Positions 33,739 through 41,818 of a stretch of 46,398 nt of DNA are shown here, in pieces; position 1 is the stretch's first letter, and the number at the start of each line of letters is the position of its first letter. Origin of the DNA: Sulfitobacter sp. (GTDB taxonomy: Bacteria; Pseudomonadota; Alphaproteobacteria; Rhodobacterales; Rhodobacteraceae); NCBI GenBank assembly GCA_024637305.1, contig JAGXFI010000095.1, positions 1 through 46,398 of the forward strand, given 5' to 3'. The notes below the pieces were generated by a model that saw only the letters and a program-made list of their open reading frames with translations, was not told where the DNA came from and made no database searches. A program made the translations under genes and the position numbers.

Positions 33739-34533
33739 TCAGAATTCTCTGCGTTGGATGGCGCGGATCAGAGGGCCATAGCCGTCAGGGCCAAGCCAGA
33801 AACGCACCATGTTGGCGATGCCGCGACCAGTGCGCGTGGCACCGGTGATGCCGTCGACTTCGTAGGGGCTTGATGCATCGCCGCGCGCGACGGCAAAGCG
33901 CAGATCGCCGGTCTGGTCGCGCAGCTCGGTGCCCGCAAAGCTCGATTGCCACGTCGGTTCCTCGATCCTCCCGCCGAGGCCGGGGGTTTCGGAATGGCTG
34001 GTGATCGCAATGCCCGCGATGGTGTTCATATCGCCGCGCAGCGCGAGGATCGCGTCAATCCGACCGCCATAGCCCTGACCTGTCAACGGCAGCAGCGCCA
34101 GCGAGATGTCATCACCGTCGCGCAGCAGGAATATCTGGGCAAAATCAGGTCGTTGCCCCAGACCCGCAATATCGCTCCCCGCCTCGATCGCTGTCCAGTT
34201 CGACGTGTCGGCCAGCGCGCTTTCCAGCGTAGCGGTCGAAACATCCGCCGCCGCGCGCCCTTTTTCAAGGTCCACCACTACGGTGGACAGCGCGCCACCG
34301 GACTGTTCCAGCAGATCGGCCATGCCTGGAATGCCCTGCACAAGCGCTTCGATCCGGGATTGTTCCTCGGCGGCGCGGTTGGCGGTCTGGATCGGGCGCA
34401 GGAAGACCGTGGCCCCGCTGACCAGAAGGGCGCAGACGGATGCTACAAGAAACGCGACGACAAGCGTCTTCGTCCGGCTTTCGTTCGGCAAGGCCAGCAG
34501 GCGACGCCAGGGATTCCAATCAGTTTTGGCCAT
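33739..34533 (-). CDS. nqrC: Na+-NQR subunit C (covalent FMN subunit)
   Basis: A 264-residue protein with one N-terminal membrane helix (LVVAFLVASVCALLVSGATV) and a periplasmic FMN domain. The flavinylation motif DGITGATRT places the phosphoester-linked FMN on T233, the ApbE target. The FMN-domain stretch SHSETPGLGGRIEEPTW is typical. ATG 34533 is chosen because the cytoplasmic leader is then short; the frame is open to 34578. It overlaps the nqrB end by 14 bases. Confidence 0.95.
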   Translation of the reverse strand: MAKTDWNPWRRLLALPNESRTKTLVVAFLVASVCALLVSGATVFLRPIQTANRAAEEQSRIEALVQGIPGMADLLEQSGGALSTVVVDLEKGRAAADVSTATLESALADTSNWTAIEAGSDIAGLGQRPDFAQIFLLRDGDDISLALLPLTGQGYGGRIDAILALRGDMNTIAGIAITSHSETPGLGGRIEEPTWQSSFAGTELRDQTGDLRFAVARGDASSPYEVDGITGATRTGRGIANMVRFWLGPDGYGPLIRAIQRREF

Positions 34534-35302
34534 GACGCCTCCGTCTTTTGGCATACCAGAGCGCCAGCGCCATCTCATCCAGCACCGGTGCCGCGAGCGA
34601 AGTCAAAAGAGCCGCGGCAACGGCATATTGCACAGGGGCGGCCCCGTGCCAGCCCAGCGCGAAAAGGGTCACGAGACCGACATAGAGCGCGCCGTTCAGC
34701 CAACGGCCCAGCAGCGTGGTGGCACTTGTAACCGGATCGGCCACGAGCAGCACAAGTACGACCCCAGCCGCGGGCAAAGCGGGCGGAGGCAGCAGGCCTG
34801 ACGCGACAGCGGCGACTGCGGCAACGACCGCGCTTGCCACCAGCGCGGCGGGCATCGCCCCCATCGCTACCCCGATCAGCGCCGCCGGGATCGCGGCCCA
34901 GGCCACCGGCGCGAGGAATTCGGGCCACGGATATCCGGAAAAGCCGAAGCCGAGAAACGAAAGTGCGACAGTCGCCGGGCTCACCACGTTGCGGCCCCAG
35001 CCGCCGAACACCAATTCGCCCGCCACCGCGCCGAAGCTGATCCCGAGGATCAGATGGAACATCCCCAGCCCTTCGGGAGCCAGCATCGCGATCGCGAGTG
35101 CAGTGACCGCCATGGCAAGCGATATCGGCTGCGCCCGCGCCAGCAGGAAGGCAAGGTTCCAGAACGCGAGCACCAGCGCGGCAAGCCCCAAACGCTGCAC
35201 CGCTTCCGTGCCGCCGTACCAAAGCCAGAACAGCGCCAGCGGCAGATAGGCCGCCAGCAACATCAGCACCACGGTCTCGCGCGTCCAGATGCCACGGGTC
35301 AT
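34520..35302 (-). CDS. nqrB: Na+-NQR subunit B, unusually short and without the FMN attachment region
   Basis: A 260-residue membrane protein of the NqrB/RnfD family, against about 412-415 residues in Vibrio NqrB. The signature FGGWGRNVVSPATVALSFLG aligns with the family stretch FGGxGRNxxNPAxxARAFLF, and LVADPVTSATTLLGRW aligns with the late FMATDPVSA region. Between them the usual DGxSGAT flavinylation motif is absent, and the N-terminal part before the first helix is also missing. The frame is intact, with four-base overlaps on the nqrA side, so this is a shortened gene and not a broken one. Whether a covalent FMN is lost or replaced is open. Confidence 0.92.
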   Translation of the reverse strand: MTRGIWTRETVVLMLLAAYLPLALFWLWYGGTEAVQRLGLAALVLAFWNLAFLLARAQPISLAMAVTALAIAMLAPEGLGMFHLILGISFGAVAGELVFGGWGRNVVSPATVALSFLGFGFSGYPWPEFLAPVAWAAIPAALIGVAMGAMPAALVASAVVAAVAAVASGLLPPPALPAAGVVLVLLVADPVTSATTLLGRWLNGALYVGLVTLFALGWHGAAPVQYAVAAALLTSLAAPVLDEMALALWYAKRRRRHGQN

Positions 35303-36570
35303 GCCGCGAACTCCGTGCGGATGCGGTCGAGCATGGCGCGCAATATCTCAGGCAGTTGCGCGTCACCGCCCAGAACGTAATCGGCCAGCGCCACGTCCTC
35401 TTCCAGCAGGGACAGCAGGCCCATCTTCATCGCCGAATCGTCGTCGCCCGACCCCAGCGCCCGCACAAAGGCTGCAGCAGGAAGCGCCGCGCCAAAGGCC
35501 TGATCCAGCGCGGCATTCGGGATGACCGGTTTGGGCATCGCCGAGCGGGTCAGCGCCGCAACCAGCCAATGCGGCGGCTTGCCGGCTGCCGGTCGTGGCA
35601 GGACCGTGACCTGACGGTGGCGCGGTGCCAGCCAACGGGCTGCGTGCCCGTCAAGCCGCGACCCCGACAATACGATATGCGGCCCCGGCTGCACGATGCG
35701 GTGGGTCAGACCCCGCAGATCCGCGCCGGGCTGGGTGCGCACCAAACGGCCCTCGCGCAGCGCCGCCCCGCCGACGCTCACGAGGCGCCTCATGGGCAGG
35801 TATCCGGTCTCGATCAAAGTACCGAGCTGGGCGACATCTTCGGCATGGATATCCCAGACCGACCGCGCGATCGTGGCCGGGAAATGCGCATGAACCCGCA
35901 GACCGGGCGCGCCCTGTGGATGGCGTGGCCCGCTGTTGACGGTGCGCAGTCGTCCACCGGATTGCGCGCCGTCAAACAGTGCCGGACCGGGCTGTTGGCA
36001 GACAAAGACCGGCCCGTCGGTCAGCGTGGTCAGTGCATGGAGCCCGCGCCCGAACGCCTCCTCCTGTCCCGCAATCGCCCGGCGCGGATCGGGGGCAAGC
36101 GGGGTCGTGTCGGTGGCCATGACAAAGATGGCTCCCGGCTGATCGTCAGGCTTTGGCATCCCGCCGAAGGGTCTGCGCCCCAGCCATTGCCAGACACCTG
36201 CGGTCTGCATCAGACGGCGCAGACCCGGTGCGGTGCAGGCCTGCGATGTGTCGTGGCGGATGAAGTCACCGCCCGCTTCATGGAACAGCACGATCTCGGA
36301 CAGCCTGTGCCCCTGCAAGAGCCCGATACGCGCAACGCGTGCGGGCATTGGCGCGACGAAACACACGTCCGGCGATTTGCGCAGACGGGCGACGGTGGCT
36401 CCCTGCGGCACCAGCGCGCCTTCCTCGACGTCCAGCGACACCCGCGGCGCGCGCCCCGCAGATGCGCGCAGTCCCGCCTCTTCGGTTATAACCTCTGCCT
36501 TCTCCGGCGGTCCCGGCGACGGTGAGGGAATTCGCAATGTGAGGCCTGAGCGGAAACTGAAGTCGATCAT
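35299..36570 (-). CDS. nqrA: Na+-NQR subunit A
   Basis: A 423-residue cytoplasmic subunit of the Na+-pumping NADH:quinone reductase, close to the usual length of about 445. It begins with a barrel-sandwich-like domain (MIDFSFRSGLTLRIPSPSPG) and continues with typical stretches such as GYLPMRRLVSVGGAALREGR and DYVLGGDAQLPEILRAMLDR. It is the first gene of a nine-gene operon. The ribosome site at ATG 36570 is weak. An FNR-like site lies 35-48 bp upstream, in the 121-bp gap shared with the divergent pentaheme cytochrome. Confidence 0.95.
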   Translation of the reverse strand: MIDFSFRSGLTLRIPSPSPGPPEKAEVITEEAGLRASAGRAPRVSLDVEEGALVPQGATVARLRKSPDVCFVAPMPARVARIGLLQGHRLSEIVLFHEAGGDFIRHDTSQACTAPGLRRLMQTAGVWQWLGRRPFGGMPKPDDQPGAIFVMATDTTPLAPDPRRAIAGQEEAFGRGLHALTTLTDGPVFVCQQPGPALFDGAQSGGRLRTVNSGPRHPQGAPGLRVHAHFPATIARSVWDIHAEDVAQLGTLIETGYLPMRRLVSVGGAALREGRLVRTQPGADLRGLTHRIVQPGPHIVLSGSRLDGHAARWLAPRHRQVTVLPRPAAGKPPHWLVAALTRSAMPKPVIPNAALDQAFGAALPAAAFVRALGSGDDDSAMKMGLLSLLEEDVALADYVLGGDAQLPEILRAMLDRIRTEFAA

Positions 36571-36604
36571 TTGCTTCGCATATCACAGCACCGCACCGGA
36601 CGAT

Positions 36605-36618
36605 TTGATCTAGCGCAA
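36605..36618. promoter_or_regulatory. candidate FNR/Dnr-type site between nqr and the pentaheme cytochrome
   Basis: TTGAT-CTAG-CGCAA: the left half is perfect and the right half matches three of five bases of the consensus TTGAT-N4-ATCAA. It lies 35 bp from the nqrA start and 74 bp from the cytochrome start, so one Crp/FNR-family dimer could act on both. Confidence 0.45.
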
Positions 36619-36691
36619 GACCGAGTTCGGGGACGTATGCTATTTCAGCAAAACGGAAATTCTTGCCGTTTTTGATATCGGAGATTCATTG

Positions 36692-37876
36692 ATGCTCAGT
36701 ACCCGAAAATTCATGCGCCCGCTTGTTGCCGTCTGTTCCGTGTTCGCCTTGCTGGCGGGCAGCTATGCGGTGATGGGCCAAAGCGGACCCGGCACGCTTG
36801 AGACGGCGCAGAGCGACGCTGCGATCCCTTTTGCCATTCCACGATCGGGACCGTTCAACGCCGCCGATGTCGAGGTCAAGAACAGCCAGGCGATCGCTGA
36901 CTGGTTCCGGTCCGGCCATGCAGACGCGGCCTCCAGGTCGTTTCGTCACTGGGACGAGGAAGGTGAGATCAACACCGCCTGCGCGACCTGTCATTCGGGG
37001 GAAGGCTTTCGCGATTTCCACGGTCTTGACGGAACCGAAGCGGGGGTCGTGAACGGTCCGATCAATACCGGCGGCGTTGTCGATTGCGGCACGTGCCACA
37101 ATGCCGGGCTGGCCAATGTGACCGAGATAGAGTTCCCCAGTGGTCTCATGCATCCGGTACAGGGGGTCGAAGCGTCATGCATGACCTGTCATCAGGGCCG
37201 CACGGCGGGTGCCGATGTTGTCAAGGCTGTGGCCGATTTCGACCTCGATACACCCAATTCCGCGCTGCGTTTCATCAACCCGCATTACGCCACCGCTGCC
37301 GCAACCTGGCTCGGCGGTTATGGCGGGTCAGGCTATCACTATGAGGGCAAGGACTATTCGGGGCGTTTCTTTCATGCGCGACCGGTGACGAGCTGCAATT
37401 CCTGCCACGAACCGCACACGCTTGAGGTTGCTTTCGAGCCGTGTCTCGCGTGCCATCAGGCCGAGGATCCACAGAGCATCCGGATCTCGCGGCAAAGCTA
37501 TGACGGCTCCGGCGATACATCGAAGGGGATCCGCGCGGACATCCAGGCGAATGCAGAAATGCTGCTGGACATGATCAAGGCCTATGCGGCGGAAGTGGCA
37601 GAAGTGCCCTTCATTTATGACGGCAAGCGATACCCGTACTTCTTCGCGGATGCGAATGGCGACGGTGCCATAGATCAATCGGCGGACGGATCCGTCTCCT
37701 ACACATCCTGGACCCCGCGCAGTCTGCGTGCCGCCTATAACTGGAAGCTGGTGACGGCAGATCCGGGGAACTACGCCCACAACCCGCATTACATGTTGGA
37801 ATTGCTCTACGATTCCATCGAGGACCTGAGCACGCCGCTGGGCCGGGACATGGACGCATTGGGTGTTCTTCGATAG
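36692..37876 (+). CDS. exported pentaheme c-type cytochrome
   Basis: A 394-residue protein with a Sec signal (LVAVCSVFALLAGSYAV) and five CxxCH heme sites: CATCH, CGTCH, CMTCH, CNSCH and CLACH, all in residues 90-260. The C-terminal part holds an EF-hand-like loop DANGDGAID and the stretch AHNPHYMLELLYDSIEDL, which I recall from multiheme cytochromes of anaerobic respirers. It would carry electrons in the periplasm; the redox partner is unknown. ATG 36692 follows GGAG and is preceded by an in-frame TTG. It is divergent from nqrA and shares an FNR-like site with it, so oxygen-dependent control is plausible. Confidence 0.9.
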   Translation: MLSTRKFMRPLVAVCSVFALLAGSYAVMGQSGPGTLETAQSDAAIPFAIPRSGPFNAADVEVKNSQAIADWFRSGHADAASRSFRHWDEEGEINTACATCHSGEGFRDFHGLDGTEAGVVNGPINTGGVVDCGTCHNAGLANVTEIEFPSGLMHPVQGVEASCMTCHQGRTAGADVVKAVADFDLDTPNSALRFINPHYATAAATWLGGYGGSGYHYEGKDYSGRFFHARPVTSCNSCHEPHTLEVAFEPCLACHQAEDPQSIRISRQSYDGSGDTSKGIRADIQANAEMLLDMIKAYAAEVAEVPFIYDGKRYPYFFADANGDGAIDQSADGSVSYTSWTPRSLRAAYNWKLVTADPGNYAHNPHYMLELLYDSIEDLSTPLGRDMDALGVLR

Positions 37877-38045
37877 CAGTTTTTGCGAATGAAACGGAAA
37901 ACAGCCGTGTGAATTCCATAGGGATAGCCAGTTGAAAATCGCAGACAAGCTGGACACTTGCGCGAATATACCAGCCTGCCATGCTTTCTGCCGCTCGACC
38001 TTTGCAACGACCTTGCCTATGCTGCATCGCAGCAAGTGAGGCCTT

Positions 38046-39404
38046 ATGAGCGTTTTCCTTATCCTCCTCGCCCTGGCGCTGCTGATCGCTGGGGCGTGGC
38101 GTGGCATGTCGGTTCTTGTCCTGGCACCCGTGCTGGCAGTGCTTGCGGCGCTTGCGTCAGGCGCGCCCGTCCTTGCGGGCTATACGCAGATCTTCATGCA
38201 AGCAACCGGGGGCTTTGTCGTCGCTTTCTTTCCCCTGTTTCTGCTGGGAGCGCTTTTTGGCAAAGTCATGGAGGCATCGGGCGCTGCGTCCAGACTGGCC
38301 TCTGCCATTGCAACAGCCCTTGGATCTGGCAACGCGATCCTGGCCATTGTGCTGGCCTGTGCGCTGCTCACTTATGGCGGTGTCTCTCTCTTCGTGGTGG
38401 CTTTTGCGGCCTGGCCGCTCGCAAAGGCGCTTTTCGCGCAGACTGGCCTGCCTGCGCGGCTGATCCCGGCGACCATCGCACTTGGGGCCTTCACCTTCAC
38501 CATGACCGCCCTTCCCGGCACCCCTTCGATCCAGAACGCGATCCCGATGGCAACCTTCGGCACGACACCCTTCGCAGCGCCCGGCCTTGGGTTGATCGCG
38601 GGTGCCGTCATGCTTGGACTAGGGCTGGTCTGGTTGCAGATGCGGGTGCGCGCGCTGCCAGGCGCTGCGGCACCCCAGGCGGCGCAGGCCGCAGTGCGAA
38701 CCACGCCACTGCCGCTCTGGATTGCGCTGGTGCCGATCCTGTCGGTCGGAGTAGTCACGCTGGCCATGGGCAACTTCATCTTGCCGGCGCTGGATACCGG
38801 GTACCTCGGCAACCCGGTTTATGGCGGAACCGACCTGGCTCGGGTCAAGGGCCTGTGGTCGGTGATCACAGCCCTCGCCGTGGCGCTGGCGCTGGCGTTG
38901 GTCCTCAGCCGCCCGCCACAGATGATGCAGGTTCTGAACACAGGGGCGGAATCTGCCCTGCTGCCGCTCTTCAACACCGCAAGCCTGGTGGGCTTCGGTG
39001 CCGTGATCGCGTCCCTGCCCGGCTTTGAAGTCCTGCGACTGAGCCTCGAAGGGCTATCAGGTGGGGATGTCCTGATCTCAGCCGCGCTGTCATCCGGAGC
39101 ACTGGCAGGGATCACGGGCTCCGCCTCGGGCGGGATGTCAATTGCGCTGGATGTGCTGGGGCCATCGCTCTTAGCGCAGGCCGCTGCTCAGGAGGTTGAT
39201 CCCGCGCTCCTGCACCGCGTCGTTGCCGTTGCGACCGGAGGACTGGACACACTGCCACATAATGGGGCGGTCATTACGCTTCTGGCGATTTGCGGCATGA
39301 CCCATCGCGAGGCTTATGCAGACATCTTCGTCGTCGCGGTGGTGATACCCACGATAGCCTGTGTACTGATTATCGGGCTCGGAATGGCGTTCGGCAGCTT
39401 CTGA
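38046..39404 (+). CDS. GntP-family permease
   Basis: A 452-residue inner-membrane transporter with about 12 hydrophobic helices and the family-like stretches ALPGTPSIQNAIPMATFGTT and GGLDTLPHNGAVITLLAIC. GntP permeases import gluconate or other hydroxy- or keto-acids with protons. The substrate cannot be read and no catabolic gene is adjacent. A GAGG precedes ATG 38046. It stands between the pentaheme cytochrome and the antiporter, separated from both by 170-270 bp, so it is probably transcribed alone. Confidence 0.9.
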   Translation: MSVFLILLALALLIAGAWRGMSVLVLAPVLAVLAALASGAPVLAGYTQIFMQATGGFVVAFFPLFLLGALFGKVMEASGAASRLASAIATALGSGNAILAIVLACALLTYGGVSLFVVAFAAWPLAKALFAQTGLPARLIPATIALGAFTFTMTALPGTPSIQNAIPMATFGTTPFAAPGLGLIAGAVMLGLGLVWLQMRVRALPGAAAPQAAQAAVRTTPLPLWIALVPILSVGVVTLAMGNFILPALDTGYLGNPVYGGTDLARVKGLWSVITALAVALALALVLSRPPQMMQVLNTGAESALLPLFNTASLVGFGAVIASLPGFEVLRLSLEGLSGGDVLISAALSSGALAGITGSASGGMSIALDVLGPSLLAQAAAQEVDPALLHRVVAVATGGLDTLPHNGAVITLLAICGMTHREAYADIFVVAVVIPTIACVLIIGLGMAFGSF

Positions 39405-39436
39405 AATCACTCATTCGATCTGAGTGGAGAAAGAAT

Positions 39437-39511
39437 ATGCCAGTACCGCGCAGGTTGAGGCGTGCAAAGCTGGACAGAACAGAATGCCACAGACGCCAAC
39501 AGACAGAGTAA
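39437..39511 (+). CDS. possible 24-residue basic peptide
   Basis: A short ORF (MPVPRRLRRAKLDRTECHRR plus four residues) with GGAGA six bases before its ATG, in the gap after the GntP gene. Nine of 24 residues are Arg or Lys. There is no other support; it may be chance. Confidence 0.2.
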   Translation: MPVPRRLRRAKLDRTECHRRQQTE

Positions 39512-39673
39512 ATGCTCCGGCTGGCCGTTCCGGTGTTTCTATCGGTGATCGGGCGGGAATGATGGTATTCACGTTTGGTGCGTGCGAAAAACACTACCAA
39601 TATTCGCAAAAGTCGGCTGTCGTACGGAATGAGATAAGGCCTGCCCGGCAGGACGTCACACACTCCGGGGATC

Positions 39674-41248
39674 ATGCTCAAGATAGGGGAATTGCGCGCC
39701 TTGTTTGAAGTCATCACCATTAGTTTCGCCTTCTTCTTTGGCCTTGCTGTCCGGCAGATCGGATTGCCACCCTTGGTCGGCTTTCTGGCCGCGGGGTTTG
39801 CCATCAACATCTTCGGCCCCACGCTGGGCCTGCCCGACTATACTGGCGAAACCCTCGGACATGTCGCGCATCTGGGTGTGCTGATGCTGCTCTTTACCGT
39901 CGGGCTGAAGCTCAAGCTCGAACAGATCGCGCAACCGCAGGTCGTTGGCGGCGCTCTTCTGCATTTCGCCATTTCCGTGGCGGTTTTCATGCCTGGGCTC
40001 AAGCTTTTCATGGGGCTCGACTGGAACACCTCGCTGCTTCTGGCGATCGCGCTGTCCTTCTCGTCGACCGTGCTGGCCGCGAAACTGCTGGAGACCAAGC
40101 GCGAACTTGGCGCATTCCACGGCCGCACTGCCATTGGCATCCTGATTGTGCAGGACATCATTGCGTTGATGGTGCTGGCGGTCTGGTCCGGCCAGACACC
40201 GAACATCTGGGCGCTTCTGATCTTCGCCGTCCCGCTTCTGCGTCCGGTTCTGCACCGGCTTCTGGATTTCGCCGGCCATGACGAATTGCTGGTTCTGATG
40301 GGTATGCTGTTGTCGCTGGTAATCGGCGGCATGGGATTCGAGGCGATGGGCCTGTCGTCCGAAATCGGGGCGCTGGTGATGGGGGTGCTTTTATCCACGC
40401 ACTCCCGAGCCAAGGAACTAGGGGCCTCGCTCTGGTCGCTCAAGGAGATATTCCTCGTTGGGTTCTTTCTGCAGATCGGGCTGACGGGACTGCCGGACTG
40501 GTGCGCGATGGTCTTTGCTCTGGCCGTTGGCATCGTGCTGGCTCTCAAGGGTGCGCTGTTCTTCGCGCTCATGGTCGCGTTCAAGCTACGCGCCCGCAGT
40601 GCGTTTTTGACCGCACTGAGCCTGACGGCCTATTCCGAGTTCGGTCTGATCGTGGCCGCGGGTGTGCTACCGGATTATCTTGTTCCTCTGGCCATCGCCG
40701 TGTCGATTTCTTTTGTGGTCTCGGCACCGCTCAACCGCTTCGCGCATCCGCTTTATAAACGGTACGAGACCAAACTGCGCCGCTTCGAGCGCGACACGAT
40801 CCACCCGGACGAGCAGCCAAAGGACATGGGCGATGCGGATGTCCTGATCTTCGGAATGGGACGGACAGGCAGCGCCGCCTACCAGGTCATGGAGGATCAT
40901 GGCTTCAAGGCGCTGGGTCTGGATGCCGATACCTACAAGGCCAAGGCCCACCACGAGGCAGGACGCAATGTGCTTTTCGCCGATGCTGAGGACAGCAATT
41001 TCTGGCGCAGTTGCAACCTTGGCCAGATCAAGGCGGCGATTCTTGCCATGGACGATCTCGAAGCCAAGCTGATCGCCGCGCGTTCACTGCGCCAACGCGG
41101 TTTCACCGGTCCGATCGTCGCACATGCCCTGCATGAAGCGCATCAGGAACAGATCCGTCAAGCAGGCGCGGATTACACCTATTTGACGATGAACCAAGCC
41201 GGGATCAGCTTGGCCGAGCAGACTACAGAAGCAATGGCCAAAAACTGA
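39674..41248 (+). CDS. Kef-type cation:proton antiporter with RCK (TrkA-N) domain
   Basis: A 524-residue protein. Residues 1-365 form a CPA2-type membrane domain with about 11-12 helices (LPPLVGFLAAGFAINIFGP and ALSFSSTVLAAKLLETKREL are family stretches). Residues 385-515 form a TrkA-N Rossmann domain (VLIFGMGRTGSAAYQVME), which binds NAD(H) or a related nucleotide and gates ion flux. It resembles KefB/KefC but has a shorter C-terminus, and no KefF/KefG-type subunit is adjacent. The likely ion is K+. GGGGA precedes ATG 39674. Confidence 0.92.
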   Translation: MLKIGELRALFEVITISFAFFFGLAVRQIGLPPLVGFLAAGFAINIFGPTLGLPDYTGETLGHVAHLGVLMLLFTVGLKLKLEQIAQPQVVGGALLHFAISVAVFMPGLKLFMGLDWNTSLLLAIALSFSSTVLAAKLLETKRELGAFHGRTAIGILIVQDIIALMVLAVWSGQTPNIWALLIFAVPLLRPVLHRLLDFAGHDELLVLMGMLLSLVIGGMGFEAMGLSSEIGALVMGVLLSTHSRAKELGASLWSLKEIFLVGFFLQIGLTGLPDWCAMVFALAVGIVLALKGALFFALMVAFKLRARSAFLTALSLTAYSEFGLIVAAGVLPDYLVPLAIAVSISFVVSAPLNRFAHPLYKRYETKLRRFERDTIHPDEQPKDMGDADVLIFGMGRTGSAAYQVMEDHGFKALGLDADTYKAKAHHEAGRNVLFADAEDSNFWRSCNLGQIKAAILAMDDLEAKLIAARSLRQRGFTGPIVAHALHEAHQEQIRQAGADYTYLTMNQAGISLAEQTTEAMAKN

Positions 41249-41489
41249 CGGTGCATTCGAGCGAACGAAGGCGATGATGCCCCTTCCGAGGTAAATGCCG
41301 CCTTACGCAAGAGACAGGGGCCAGGCCAGATAGCCGGAAGACCAGCACCCATTGAGCGAAGGGTCATGACCGTCGTGAGGCCATGAGCGGCCACGTCAGG
41401 TCGTGCGGAAAGCCTGTTTGGCTATGGCGACAGATCCCGTCTGACGAAAGCCTGCCCTGACCCGGCATGAGGCGCATACTGCCCCATGC

Positions 41490-41750
41490 TCAATTGCTGC
41501 GCACGGGCGGGATCGCGAGAATATCGACTGTTGAGCTTTTCAGAACCTGTTCGGTGACACTGCCTATCAGCAGTTTTGCGACTCCTCCCCGCCCGTGGGT
41601 CGATAGGATGATCAGGTCGGCCTTCTCTGTTTCTGCTGTCTTCAGGATTTCGTGCGGCACCGGTGTGTCTTCATGACGCGCGACTTGTTGAAGGTCCGCG
41701 AAGTCACGGTTCGGCACGGGATCAAGGACGGCGAGCTTCGCGCAAGCTGA
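41490..41750 (-). pseudogene. remnant of a universal stress protein (UspA family)
   Basis: Only the C-terminal half of a Usp domain is recognisable, read from about 41735 to 41490: VARHEDTPVPHEILKTAE, then ADLIILSTHGRGGVAKLLIG, SVTEQVLKSSTVDILAIPP. The ATP-binding loop GRGGxxxLLxGS is kept. The N-terminal 60 or so residues with the first strand and the ATP-contact aspartate are missing; the frame upstream gives unrelated residues. The nearest start (GTG 41717) has no ribosome site. It is probably a 5'-deleted gene. A short functional Usp half-domain is less likely. Confidence 0.6.
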
Positions 41751-41784
41751 TAGTATCGGAAAACGCCTTCCCGCGACGTTGTTT

Positions 41785-41812
41785 GTGGTACCCGGAAGGT
41801 GCCGGGTACCAC
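41785..41812 (-). terminator. strong hairpin after the split flavocytochrome operon
   Basis: Perfect 11-bp arms GTGGTACCCGG (41785-41795) and CCGGGTACCAC (41802-41812) enclose a six-base loop, seven bases after the stop of the flavoprotein gene. No T-run follows on the minus strand, so it may protect the 3' end or pause polymerase and is not a proven intrinsic terminator. Confidence 0.55.
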
Positions 41813-41818
41813 TCTGGA

